DNA of 6,107 bases from Pseudomonadota bacterium (lineage in GTDB: Bacteria > Pseudomonadota > Alphaproteobacteria > Rhizobiales > Hyphomicrobiaceae), in NCBI GenBank assembly GCA_023428365.1, contig JAEYYQ010000407.1, positions 1 through 6,107 on the forward strand, given 5' to 3'. A model generated the notes under the pieces. It did not search any database and had not been told where the DNA came from. It worked only from the letters and a program-made list of their open reading frames with translations. A program made the translations under genes and the position numbers. Each line of letters starts with the position of its first letter. The first letter of the stretch is position 1. Positions 1 through 5,599 of the stretch are shown in pieces.

Positions 1-276
1 AAGGCGAGCGGCGCGAATTTCATGAACACGCTGATCTTCGCGGTTCTCCCGCAGGTGAACGCGCGCTTCATCGGCTTTTCCACCTATCAGCTCGACTCCA
101 ACCTGCGAAACTCCACCATGGTCGGCATCGTCGGCGGCGGCGGGATCGGCGGCACGTTGCAGTCGGCATTCGGGCGTTTCGACTACGACTATGTCTGCGC
201 CATCCTGATCGCCATCATCGTCATGATCATGATCGGCGAAGTGATCTCGCAACGGCTCCGGGCGCTATTCCTATGA
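1..276 (+). CDS. phnE: Phosphonate ABC transporter permease PhnE1, C-terminal part (5' truncated by window edge)
   Basis: Inner-membrane permease subunit of a phosphonate/phosphite-type ABC importer. The reading frame is open from base 1 and gives about 91 residues, so the gene starts outside the window and the Met at base 22 is internal. The visible part begins inside the cytoplasmic EAA loop that contacts the ATPase (KASGA..., then VLPQ about 15 residues later). The glycine-rich signature GIVGGGGIGG follows, then a final hydrophobic segment (around AILIAIIVMIMIG) and a short basic tail ending QRLRALFL. The same landmarks occur in the same order at the end of the next gene (GLVGAGGIG, a last membrane helix, a basic end), so the two are paralogous permeases. 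The stop overlaps the next start as ATGA, which suggests translational coupling. Family assignment is firm. The exact substrate (phosphonate, phosphite or a related compound) cannot be read from this fragment. Confidence 0.88.
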   Translation, partial: KASGANFMNTLIFAVLPQVNARFIGFSTYQLDSNLRNSTMVGIVGGGGIGGTLQSAFGRFDYDYVCAILIAIIVMIMIGEVISQRLRALFL

Positions 277-1094
277 GCCAGACCATACAATCGCTGGATC
301 GCGAATGGAGCCGCTTCACGCTCTCGCAGCGGCTCGGGCGCTATTTCACCTATTTCATCCTCGTCGCGTCCGTCGTCTGGGCGCTCCGGACGGTCGAGAT
401 CATTCCGGAATTTCTCTACGACGCCCCGGAGCAAATGGCCGACCTGTTCCGGCGCATGTGGCCCATCGACTGGGCGCACTATTATCAAAGCGACCAGATG
501 GGCGTGCATCATGCGCTTGTCGAAACGCTACATATCGCGACGCTCGGCACCATTCTCGCCGTGATCATGGCCGTGCCGGTCAGCCTCATGGCGGCGCGGA
601 ATATCACCACGTTCTGGCCGCTGAACTTCCTCGCCAAGCTGATCCTGACCTCGTCGCGCTCGGTGAACTCTCTGGTTTGGGCGCTGCTGTTCGTCGCGGT
701 ATTCGGACCGGGACCGCTCGCTGGAACATTCGCGATTGCTTTTCGCTCGATCGGTTTTGTCGGCAAGCTTTTGGGCGAAGCGCTGGAGGAAGCCAACAAG
801 CGGACCATCGAAGCGCTGCAGGCAACGGGCTCACCGTGGCTGAGCATTCTCAAGATGGGGTACTGGCCGCAGGTTCGTCCGGCATTCTGGTCGATCGCTG
901 TGTTCCGCTGGGACATCAACGTGCGCGAATCCGCCGTGCTCGGCCTCGTAGGCGCTGGCGGCATCGGCATGGTGATCGATACAGCGCTGAATACGTTCCG
1001 GTGGGACAGGACCGCGATGGCATTGCTCGCGATCCTGCTGGTTGTTGTCGCCGCCGAGATCGTCGTGACGTTCGTTCGCAAGCGGATCATCTAA
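273..1094 (+). CDS. phnE: Phosphonate ABC transporter permease PhnE2
   Basis: Complete 273-residue inner-membrane permease, a usual length for PhnE, and the second of two adjacent paralogues. PhnE works with the PhnC ATPase and the PhnD binding protein to import phosphonates. Seen in the sequence: a basic cytoplasmic N-terminus with a first hydrophobic segment at about residues 24-38; a periplasmic stretch; membrane segments near 86-106, 132-160 and 204-212; an EAA-type coupling loop at about 180-203 (EALQATG ... YWPQVRP); the signature GLVGAGGIGMV at about 224-234; and a final helix at 248-267 before a basic tail. The ATG overlaps the preceding stop (ATGA) and I see no strong Shine-Dalgarno, so expression probably depends on coupling to phnE1. 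Nothing resembling C-P lyase genes (phnG-M) follows. The next gene is convergent, so this is the last gene of its operon. Confidence 0.92.
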   Translation: MSQTIQSLDREWSRFTLSQRLGRYFTYFILVASVVWALRTVEIIPEFLYDAPEQMADLFRRMWPIDWAHYYQSDQMGVHHALVETLHIATLGTILAVIMAVPVSLMAARNITTFWPLNFLAKLILTSSRSVNSLVWALLFVAVFGPGPLAGTFAIAFRSIGFVGKLLGEALEEANKRTIEALQATGSPWLSILKMGYWPQVRPAFWSIAVFRWDINVRESAVLGLVGAGGIGMVIDTALNTFRWDRTAMALLAILLVVVAAEIVVTFVRKRII

Positions 1095-1106
1095 GCGGCG
1101 TTCGAC

Positions 1107-1130
1107 GCTGCCTCGTGATTGCGAGGCGGC
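1107..1130. terminator. Hairpin between convergent phnE2 and the copper gene, possible bidirectional terminator
   Basis: The arms GCTGCCTCG (1107-1115) and CGAGGCGGC (1122-1130) pair over 9 bp with one G-T wobble around a 6-nt loop. The hairpin begins 12 nt after the phnE2 stop and abuts the stop of the opposite-strand gene (1131-1133), the expected place for a shared terminator. Neither side has a T-tract, so intrinsic termination may be weak. It could act instead as an mRNA 3'-end stabiliser. Confidence 0.5.
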
Positions 1131-2135
1131 TTAGTGATGCGAATGCCCGCCCTTGGCAGCACCCTGCGGCTGAGCCGCTCCCATCGGCGTGACGTTATAA
1201 ACCACGTCGACGGAACCAGCCTTCTCGAATACAAGCGTGCCCTTGACCTGCTGGCCGTCCTTCAAGCCCTCCGTCAGCCCCATGAACATGAGGTGATTGC
1301 CGCCGGGTTTCAGCTCGACCGTTTCGCCGGGCTTGATCGCGAGGCCGTTTTCCAATCGGCGCATTTTCATGACGTCTCCGGTCATCGCCATCTCGTGCAC
1401 CTCGACACTCTTGGCGAACGGCACCGAGCCGCCGGTCAGGCGATCCGGCTCGCTCCCTGTGTTGGTGATCTTCAGATAGCCGCCACCGACCTTCGCTCCG
1501 CCCGGCGTGGCACGCGCCCAGGGAGTTTCGACGACAAGCGGTCCTACTTTGAAAGTTGCAGCCGCAGCCGTGGATGCTGATTGCGCCGTACCGTGGCCAC
1601 TGGGCTGGGCCTGGACAAGACGGACACGCGGAGCCGGCAACTTCAGGTCATGTGGGTTCTGGCCCGCCTCCGGAATTTCGGACCAGCTCACGCTCCCCTT
1701 TTCGCAATCCTGCGAGATCGGAAAGTACATCATGCTGTCCGGGGCCAGGCTCTTGGCCACGAGCCCGGTAAAGGTGAACTCGTCGTAGTGAGCATCCGGC
1801 AGATTTCCGCCGCTCCAGCTCACTTCAGTAACACCCTCCGTCAACTCCTTACCGCCGTAATAGGGGTAGGCTTTGTCATAGGCACCCTCCACAGTCTGCA
1901 ATGACCAGCCCGGCTTCGGCATCGGTTTAACGGCTATTAATCCGTTCGGGATTTGCACACTAACCTTGGTGGTCGCTGTCCCATCGCAACCATGCGGGAT
2001 TTTGAAGATCGCTTTGTAAGTGGTGCCGATCGTGGCCTCGCGATTTTCGAGACCAGCGTGGGCGAAGGCTGTCGAGGCCGTAACGGACACAAGCAGGCTG
2101 GCCGCAAGCCCGCGCGCAGCAATAGACTTCATCAT
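1131..2135 (-). CDS. Exported YcnI/DUF1775-PCuAC fusion, predicted periplasmic copper-binding chaperone
   Basis: 334-residue exported protein with two copper-related domains. Residues 1-25 form a Sec signal peptide ending AFA, so cleavage would leave His26 (HAGLE) as the mature N-terminus. An N-terminal His is the copper ligand in characterised YcnI proteins. The DUF1775/YcnI domain spans about 26-173 and includes IPHGCDG (46-52), KPMPKPGW (70-77) and a second Cys in SQDCEKG; C50 and C144 could form a disulfide. A Gln/Ser/Ala-rich linker (about 174-193) leads to a PCuAC domain (about 196-317). It carries the copper-site pattern H247-X10-M258 with extra Met at 249, 251 and 256, then H281-x-M283. 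The C-terminus is His-rich (GGHSHH). PCuAC proteins deliver Cu(I) for cytochrome oxidase CuA assembly, so copper supply or handling in the periplasm is the likely role. The start has AGGAG at 5 nt; the second ATG (2132) is also possible. It is probably co-transcribed with the upstream DUF2946 gene. Confidence 0.9.
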   Translation of the reverse strand: MMKSIAARGLAASLLVSVTASTAFAHAGLENREATIGTTYKAIFKIPHGCDGTATTKVSVQIPNGLIAVKPMPKPGWSLQTVEGAYDKAYPYYGGKELTEGVTEVSWSGGNLPDAHYDEFTFTGLVAKSLAPDSMMYFPISQDCEKGSVSWSEIPEAGQNPHDLKLPAPRVRLVQAQPSGHGTAQSASTAAAATFKVGPLVVETPWARATPGGAKVGGGYLKITNTGSEPDRLTGGSVPFAKSVEVHEMAMTGDVMKMRRLENGLAIKPGETVELKPGGNHLMFMGLTEGLKDGQQVKGTLVFEKAGSVDVVYNVTPMGAAQPQGAAKGGHSHH

Positions 2136-2140
2136 AACGT

Positions 2141-2145
2141 CTCCT
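2141..2145 (-). promoter_or_regulatory. Ribosome binding site of the YcnI-PCuAC gene
   Basis: AGGAG lies 5 nt before the first ATG (2135) and 8 nt before the second, in-frame ATG (2132). Both spacings are usable, so the first Met is not settled. Either choice leaves the signal peptide intact. Confidence 0.65.
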
Positions 2146-2257
2146 GAATTCCAGCGCTGTCCACGCCCTCATCTGCCGTGACCGGCAATCGCGCCGCAAC
2201 GGCTACAGGCGGAACAACAGATTGAATTGGCGATTTCAGCTCGCTCGATTGCGAGTC

Positions 2258-2659
2258 TCAGGCCAGGTCAGGAGGACCACGCGCAGGCGGCAGCAGCCGC
2301 GTGGGTGCAATGGGCACAGCCGCCACAAAAACCGGGGGTTCGAACGTTTTGCTGCAAAGCTCTGCCGCTGAGAAAACCGGAGCCGGCCCAATTAATGCAA
2401 AGGCCGAAGCCACGCCCGAGCAAAGGGGACAGCCCTTCTCGGCGTCGAATGGGCGAGGGACGTACGGAAGATCCGCGGGCTCAGCGGCGCCAGGGCCACC
2501 TGAGTGACAGATGACCTGCAGATCGGCAACCAGCGCCTGATGCTGCAGATGCGCGCCCGCCATGGCCGCGTTGTGGCGCACGAGCGCGCCTGCGTGCAAA
2601 AGCACGCCGAACACGGCCAGAAGGCTGATCCACCTGCGCAACAGCATCCGCAGTTCCAT
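2258..2659 (-). CDS. DUF2946-like small exported protein, candidate metal-binding partner of the copper gene
   Basis: About 133 residues from the ATG at 2659. The frame stays open to a TTG at 2686, but ATG 2659 has GAGG just upstream and gives a standard signal sequence; ATG 2647 is a further alternative. The N-terminus is basic (RRW) followed by a hydrophobic stretch (about 11-26), a signal peptide or membrane anchor. The rest has scattered potential metal ligands: His22, His29, His40, the pair Cys51-His52, the motif CPLC at 77-80, Cys102, and a Pro-rich end (LLPPARGPP). The ICH, CPLC and terminal PPxRGPP landmarks are those I associate with DUF2946, a family of unknown function. It lies about 120 bp upstream of the YcnI-PCuAC gene on the same strand and is probably the first gene of that unit. 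A copper-related role is inferred from this neighbour and the Cys/His residues; no enzymatic motif is visible. Confidence 0.72.
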   Translation of the reverse strand: MELRMLLRRWISLLAVFGVLLHAGALVRHNAAMAGAHLQHQALVADLQVICHSGGPGAAEPADLPYVPRPFDAEKGCPLCSGVASAFALIGPAPVFSAAELCSKTFEPPVFVAAVPIAPTRLLPPARGPPDLA

Positions 2660-3068
2660 ATCCTCACGGCACAGGCTTACGCACAATCAGGCATCAATTG
2701 CAATGTGCCAACGGGCCACCCGCGTCGTGGAGCGCTGACGCCCAAATTCCGTCATCGTCCTATTCTATAAGGAAACTCGTACCGGCCGAGGTGCCAAACG
2801 CCTGCCTGAGCAGAGCGATAACCCAATGGGTGGACCTCCGGCATCCGGTGCAACCTGCACGACCCGTTGACTTCACGCCTGGTGATCCGCAGCTTTTCCT
2901 GCTGGCTTCATTGCCCGCATTCGCAGCGTCATATCTCACTCGGCGTCCGCACACTGGTCGATGCAGCCGATACCTCGAACGCGATGATGACATGCGCAAA
3001 GTCCGGGCCGGCATTGCGCGTGATGGCGTCCGCCTGCGCACGCGCGGGCGGCGTCTCAACAAGGTCCC
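2660..3068. other. Intergenic region between divergent genes, no convincing gene
   Basis: About 410 bp separate the DUF2946-type gene (reading left) from the VWA gene (reading right), so promoters for both should lie here. Long open frames cross it on both strands, but none has a recognisable domain, good initiation site or protein-like composition. I treat them as GC-rich chance frames. Short dyads are present: ATTGCAAT (2697-2704), ACCCAATGGGT (2821-2831) and GTGCAACCTGCAC (2848-2860). Any of these could be an operator or chance. No clear sigma-70 promoter, tRNA or transposon end was found. Confidence 0.5.
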
Positions 3069-3070
3069 AT

Positions 3071-3075
3071 GAGGA
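3071..3075 (+). promoter_or_regulatory. Ribosome binding site favouring the internal ATG of the VWA gene
   Basis: GAGGA lies 8 nt before the ATG at 3084, a good Shine-Dalgarno at normal spacing. The alternative ATG at 3069 overlaps this element and has only a weaker AAGG (3061-3064) upstream. The VWA beta-strand also begins directly after the 3084 start, which supports it. Confidence 0.6.
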
Positions 3076-3083
3076 AATCCTGC

Positions 3084-3716
3084 ATGGCACAAGATGTTTC
3101 GATCTGCATTGTCCTCGACCGGTCGGGCTCGATGGAAAGTTGCCGCATGGATGCGCTCGGCGCGGTTAACGGATATCTCCGTCAGGTTCGCGACGACGCG
3201 GAAATGAATGCCCGCGCGTCTGTCATCCTGTTCGATACCGGCGGTATCGACCGCATTCGCGATCACGTTGCGGTTGGTACGTGTGCGGACATTACAGCCG
3301 ACGAATACCAGCCACGCGGCGGAACGCCGTTGCTGGATGCCGTTGGCCATGCGGTGGGGCTGCTGGAGAAACATTCAAAGCCCAGCGCGCGGTCGATCCT
3401 CGTCGTCATGACGGACGGAGAGGAGAACAGCTCGCGTGAATACTCCAAGGAGGCGATCGCAAAACTGCTGAAGCGAAAGCAGGATGATAACGGCTGGCTC
3501 GTGGTTTACCTCGGCGCCAATCACGATGCCTGGGCGCAAGCCAGCAGCATGGGCCTCGCCGCGTCCAATACGGCGATGTTCGCCCTCAGCGCGATGGCCG
3601 ACACGGGGGATGTCGCTTACCGGCGTTCAGCTCGCTACAGCAAAGCGCGCAACGTGAAGGCTGACCTTGCCGAGGGCTTTACGTCCGAGGAGCGCGAAAA
3701 ACTCCGGGGCGCATAA
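3084..3716 (+). CDS. Stand-alone von Willebrand factor type A (VWA) domain protein with intact MIDAS
   Basis: 210 residues from the ATG at 3084 (215 if it starts at 3069), essentially a single VWA domain. The metal-ion-dependent adhesion site is complete: D12-x-S14-x-S16 in LDRSGSM, T81 in GGTPLLDA and D111 in VVMTDGEENSS. A divalent cation should therefore bind and mediate a protein contact. Further conserved-looking strands are SVILFD (46-51) and VVYLGANHDAW (140-150). The charged C-terminal part (about 175-210) has no recognised domain. There is no signal peptide or membrane segment, so it is predicted cytosolic. Short VWA proteins with a YLGAN-D-A segment are, as I recall, common as bacterial and phage hypotheticals of unknown role. 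No MoxR-type AAA ATPase, Ter protein or chelatase subunit, the usual VWA partners, is next to it. It appears monocistronic, with its function unknown beyond probable Mg-dependent protein binding. Confidence 0.88.
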   Translation: MAQDVSICIVLDRSGSMESCRMDALGAVNGYLRQVRDDAEMNARASVILFDTGGIDRIRDHVAVGTCADITADEYQPRGGTPLLDAVGHAVGLLEKHSKPSARSILVVMTDGEENSSREYSKEAIAKLLKRKQDDNGWLVVYLGANHDAWAQASSMGLAASNTAMFALSAMADTGDVAYRRSARYSKARNVKADLAEGFTSEEREKLRGA

Positions 3717-3728
3717 GTCGCGATGCAA

Positions 3729-3762
3729 GTTGGCCGGCCGCCGGATCAGGCAGCCGGCCAAC
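3729..3762. terminator. Strong inverted repeat, probable bidirectional terminator
   Basis: The arms GTTGGCCGGC (3729-3738) and GCCGGCCAAC (3753-3762) are perfectly complementary over 10 bp with a 14-nt loop. The element sits between the stop of the VWA gene (3716) and the stop of the convergent hydrolase gene (3768), so one hairpin can serve both. There is no T-run on either side; CCAAAC follows on the + strand. Confidence 0.7.
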
Positions 3763-3767
3763 CAAAC

Positions 3768-4745
3768 TCACGCGACGGGCTTCAGCACATAGCCACCGCC
3801 GTCTTTCTCGACAGTGCCCGCTCCCGGCATTCCCCAGTGATAGCCGGTACAAACGATCTTATCGGCGACAACGCGATCGAAGATCCGGCGGCGTGTGGCC
3901 TCTGCCATTTCCGCGTCCTGGTCGAAACTGATGTGCCAGCCGGGATTTCGCATGTTGAACGCGGGAATGTTGGTGATGTCGCCAAGCACCATCACCTGCG
4001 CGTTGCCGGCGGACACAAGATAGCTGGTGTGGCCGGGCGAATGCCCGTAGCTTGCGACCGCACGCACGCCAGCGGTTACGTCTTGGTCGTCGGCGACCTG
4101 CTGCAGGTTTTTCCAGTTCGGCATTGTCGCCTGCACCCGCTGCGCGATGCCCCTGCGCCCTTCGGCGAGTTTCTCGATTACGGCAGGATCGCTCCAGAAT
4201 TTGTATTCGGCTTCCGGCACCACAATCGGCGTCTCGCCAAAGACCTGCGCATTGTCCTTGGTCATCAGACCGTAGATGTGATCGGGATGGAAATGCGTGA
4301 TGACAATCGCCGACAGCTTGCCGACGTCGATTCCAGCGGCCTTCAAATTGTCGGTCAGATGCCCGGTATCGGGAGATCCACCACGAGGATTTCCGGCATC
4401 AAACATGATGGTCTGATCGCCGATTTTGACGACCGTCACCGTGTAAGAATTGGGAACCTTGTCTTCCGGTAAATTTGCAGTCTTCAACGCCGCTTTTGCG
4501 TCATCGACGGTCGCATTCTTGATGAAACCGGGATCGTGGTCCCGCAAAATGGCGCCGTCGAAAACCGTGGTCACTTCGATATCACCGACCTTGAAGCGAT
4601 GAAACTTCGCTCCCGTCGGGTTGAGCGGTGATGTTCCCGTTTGGGCGTAAGCGGAAGACATGATTTCCACCGAACCGGCGAGGCCCAGTGCTCCACCTGC
4701 TGCAGTCGCTGATAGAACAAACGTCCGACGATTAAGTTCGTGCAC
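3768..4745 (-). CDS. Tat-exported metallo-beta-lactamase-fold hydrolase
   Basis: Periplasmic metal-dependent hydrolase of the glyoxalase II/AHL-lactonase/methyl parathion hydrolase-like branch of the MBL superfamily. Numbering is from the GTG at 4745 (325 residues). The N-terminus carries a twin-arginine signal: NRRTFVL (5-11), a weakly hydrophobic Ala/Gly-rich stretch, and AYA before Gln35 as the likely cleavage site. The metal-site signature is complete: H151-F-H153-P-D155-H156, H239 in SPGHTSYL, D256 in VLGDI and H303 in TGYHWGMPG. Two metal ions are therefore expected. The segment NPGWHISFDQD and the following AEATRRR helix resemble methyl parathion hydrolase-like proteins, but lactones, esters or organophosphates are all possible substrates. 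GTG 4745 is chosen because GGGAGG sits 5 nt upstream. A GTG at 4751 would add two residues but overlaps that Shine-Dalgarno. It lies 143 bp downstream of livF on the same strand and may be an independent unit. Confidence 0.9.
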   Translation of the reverse strand: MHELNRRTFVLSATAAGGALGLAGSVEIMSSAYAQTGTSPLNPTGAKFHRFKVGDIEVTTVFDGAILRDHDPGFIKNATVDDAKAALKTANLPEDKVPNSYTVTVVKIGDQTIMFDAGNPRGGSPDTGHLTDNLKAAGIDVGKLSAIVITHFHPDHIYGLMTKDNAQVFGETPIVVPEAEYKFWSDPAVIEKLAEGRRGIAQRVQATMPNWKNLQQVADDQDVTAGVRAVASYGHSPGHTSYLVSAGNAQVMVLGDITNIPAFNMRNPGWHISFDQDAEMAEATRRRIFDRVVADKIVCTGYHWGMPGAGTVEKDGGGYVLKPVA

Positions 4746-4750
4746 CGTCA

Positions 4751-4756
4751 CCTCCC
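4751..4756 (-). promoter_or_regulatory. Ribosome binding site setting the start of the MBL hydrolase
   Basis: GGGAGG on the minus strand lies 5 nt before the GTG at 4745. The competing upstream GTG (4751) uses the last G of this element as its own first base and so could not use it. This favours the shorter protein. Confidence 0.65.
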
Positions 4757-4863
4757 ATTATTAATCGAGATGATTGACGCGGGCAGCCCGAAGCCGCGCC
4801 GCGTTAGTGGCGGCATCCTATCCAGGAAAGCGCGCACGCCAAACCTCGCGCGCAAGCCTTCAC

Positions 4864-4896
4864 GCGTTCTTGATCGCTGGGGCTCAGATCAAGCGC
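4864..4896. terminator. Inverted repeat spanning the livF stop codon, possible terminator
   Basis: CTTGATC (4869-4875) pairs perfectly with GATCAAG (4887-4893) across an 11-nt loop. A further GCG (4864-4866) pairs with CGC (4894-4896) beyond a TT bulge. The structure contains the livF stop codon (4889-4891), consistent with an operon end, but no T-tract follows on the minus strand. It may be a terminator or a 3'-stabilising hairpin that separates livF from the hydrolase gene. Confidence 0.4.
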
Positions 4897-5599
4897 CGAG
4901 ATAGGCGCTCTTCACATGCGGATTCTCCAGTAGCTCCGCACCCGTGCCGGTCAGCGTCACGCGGCCCTGCTCCAGAACATAGGAACGATCCGACAGCTCG
5001 AGCGCCGCGAACGCATTCTGCTCGACCATCACGACAGTCACGCCCTGCGCGCGGATCTCCTTAATGATCTCGAAGGTGCGCTCGACCAGATTAGGCGCCA
5101 GCCCCAGCGACGGCTCATCGAACATCACCAACTTGGGCCGAGACATCAGCGCGCGCGAGATTGCGAGCATCTGCTGTTCACCACCCGAGAGAGTTCCTGC
5201 CGCCTGCTCGCGCCGTTCGTAAAGAATCGGAAAGCGGTCGAACAGCTTCGCCATATCCTCGGCGATGGCTTCAGTATCGCTGCGCAGAAAACAGCCCATT
5301 TCCAGGTTTTCGCGCACGGTCATATAAGGAAAGACCCGGCGCCCTTCGGGACAGTGCGCAATGCCGAGCTGCAGAATGCGGCGAGCGGAAGCGCGAGTGA
5401 TATCTTCACCTTCGAAAACGATGCGCCCCGCCACAGGCTGCAGCACACCGGAGATGGCCTTCAGCGTTGTCGTCTTGCCCGCGCCGTTGGCGCCGATCAG
5501 CGTAACCAACTCGCCCTTCTGCACATCCAGCGAAAGATCGCGCACTGCAGCGACCTTGCCATAGCGGCAGACCAGTCCGTCAACCTTCAGCACGGGCAT
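4889..5599 (-). CDS. livF: Branched-chain amino acid-type ABC transporter ATP-binding protein LivF
   Basis: 236-residue cytosolic ATPase, the normal LivF length, which powers a HAAT-family importer (branched-chain amino acids or related compounds such as amides, urea or aromatic acids). All nucleotide-binding motifs are present: Walker A GANGAGKT (36-43); the LivF-style Q-loop region CPEGRRVFP (83-91) followed by TVRENL; signature LSGGEQQ (137-143); Walker B LVMFDEPS (158-164) with catalytic Glu162; and a switch region VEQN (192-195). Gln replaces the usual H-loop His there, which is typical of LivF. The C-terminus NPHVKSAYLGA is also characteristic. The start codon lies inside the end of livG (20-nt overlap) with GAGAGG immediately upstream, so the two are translationally coupled. 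It is the last gene of its cassette here. The transported substrate cannot be inferred from the ATPase alone. Confidence 0.95.
   Translation of the reverse strand: MPVLKVDGLVCRYGKVAAVRDLSLDVQKGELVTLIGANGAGKTTTLKAISGVLQPVAGRIVFEGEDITRASARRILQLGIAHCPEGRRVFPYMTVRENLEMGCFLRSDTEAIAEDMAKLFDRFPILYERREQAAGTLSGGEQQMLAISRALMSRPKLVMFDEPSLGLAPNLVERTFEIIKEIRAQGVTVVMVEQNAFAALELSDRSYVLEQGRVTLTGTGAELLENPHVKSAYLGA

Noticed and set aside
305..1192. 295-codon plus-strand frame overlapping phnE2
   Set aside because: It is a frame-shifted shadow of phnE2, rich in Arg/Ala/His with no membrane segments, whereas the phnE2 frame has all the permease signatures.
2335..2350. GGTTCGAAC, similar to a tRNA T-loop
   Set aside because: It lies inside the DUF2946-like coding sequence, and no acceptor, anticodon or D-arm pairing is visible around it.
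2683..2711. Possible minus-strand sigma-70 promoter: TTGGCA, 17-nt spacer, GATTGT
   Set aside because: The -35 match is good but the -10 box matches only 3 of 6 positions. It is placed plausibly before the DUF2946 gene but is too weak to annotate.
2867..2895. TTGACT resembling a -35 box upstream of the VWA gene
   Set aside because: No acceptable -10 box occurs at 16-18 nt spacing.
2698..3072. Plus-strand 124-codon open frame before the VWA gene
   Set aside because: There is no clear ribosome site, no recognisable domain and an uneven composition. Only the short 3' tail is kept as a weak finding.
2760..3374. Minus-strand 204-codon open frame across the intergenic region and the start of the VWA gene
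   Set aside because: Its 5' half is antisense to the conserved MIDAS-encoding part of the VWA gene. The translation is Arg-rich without domains, and high GC content makes such frames common.
3723..4472. 249-codon plus-strand frame opposite the hydrolase
   Set aside because: It is antisense to the MBL gene, which carries the full metal-binding signature and a Tat signal. The antisense product has no domain.
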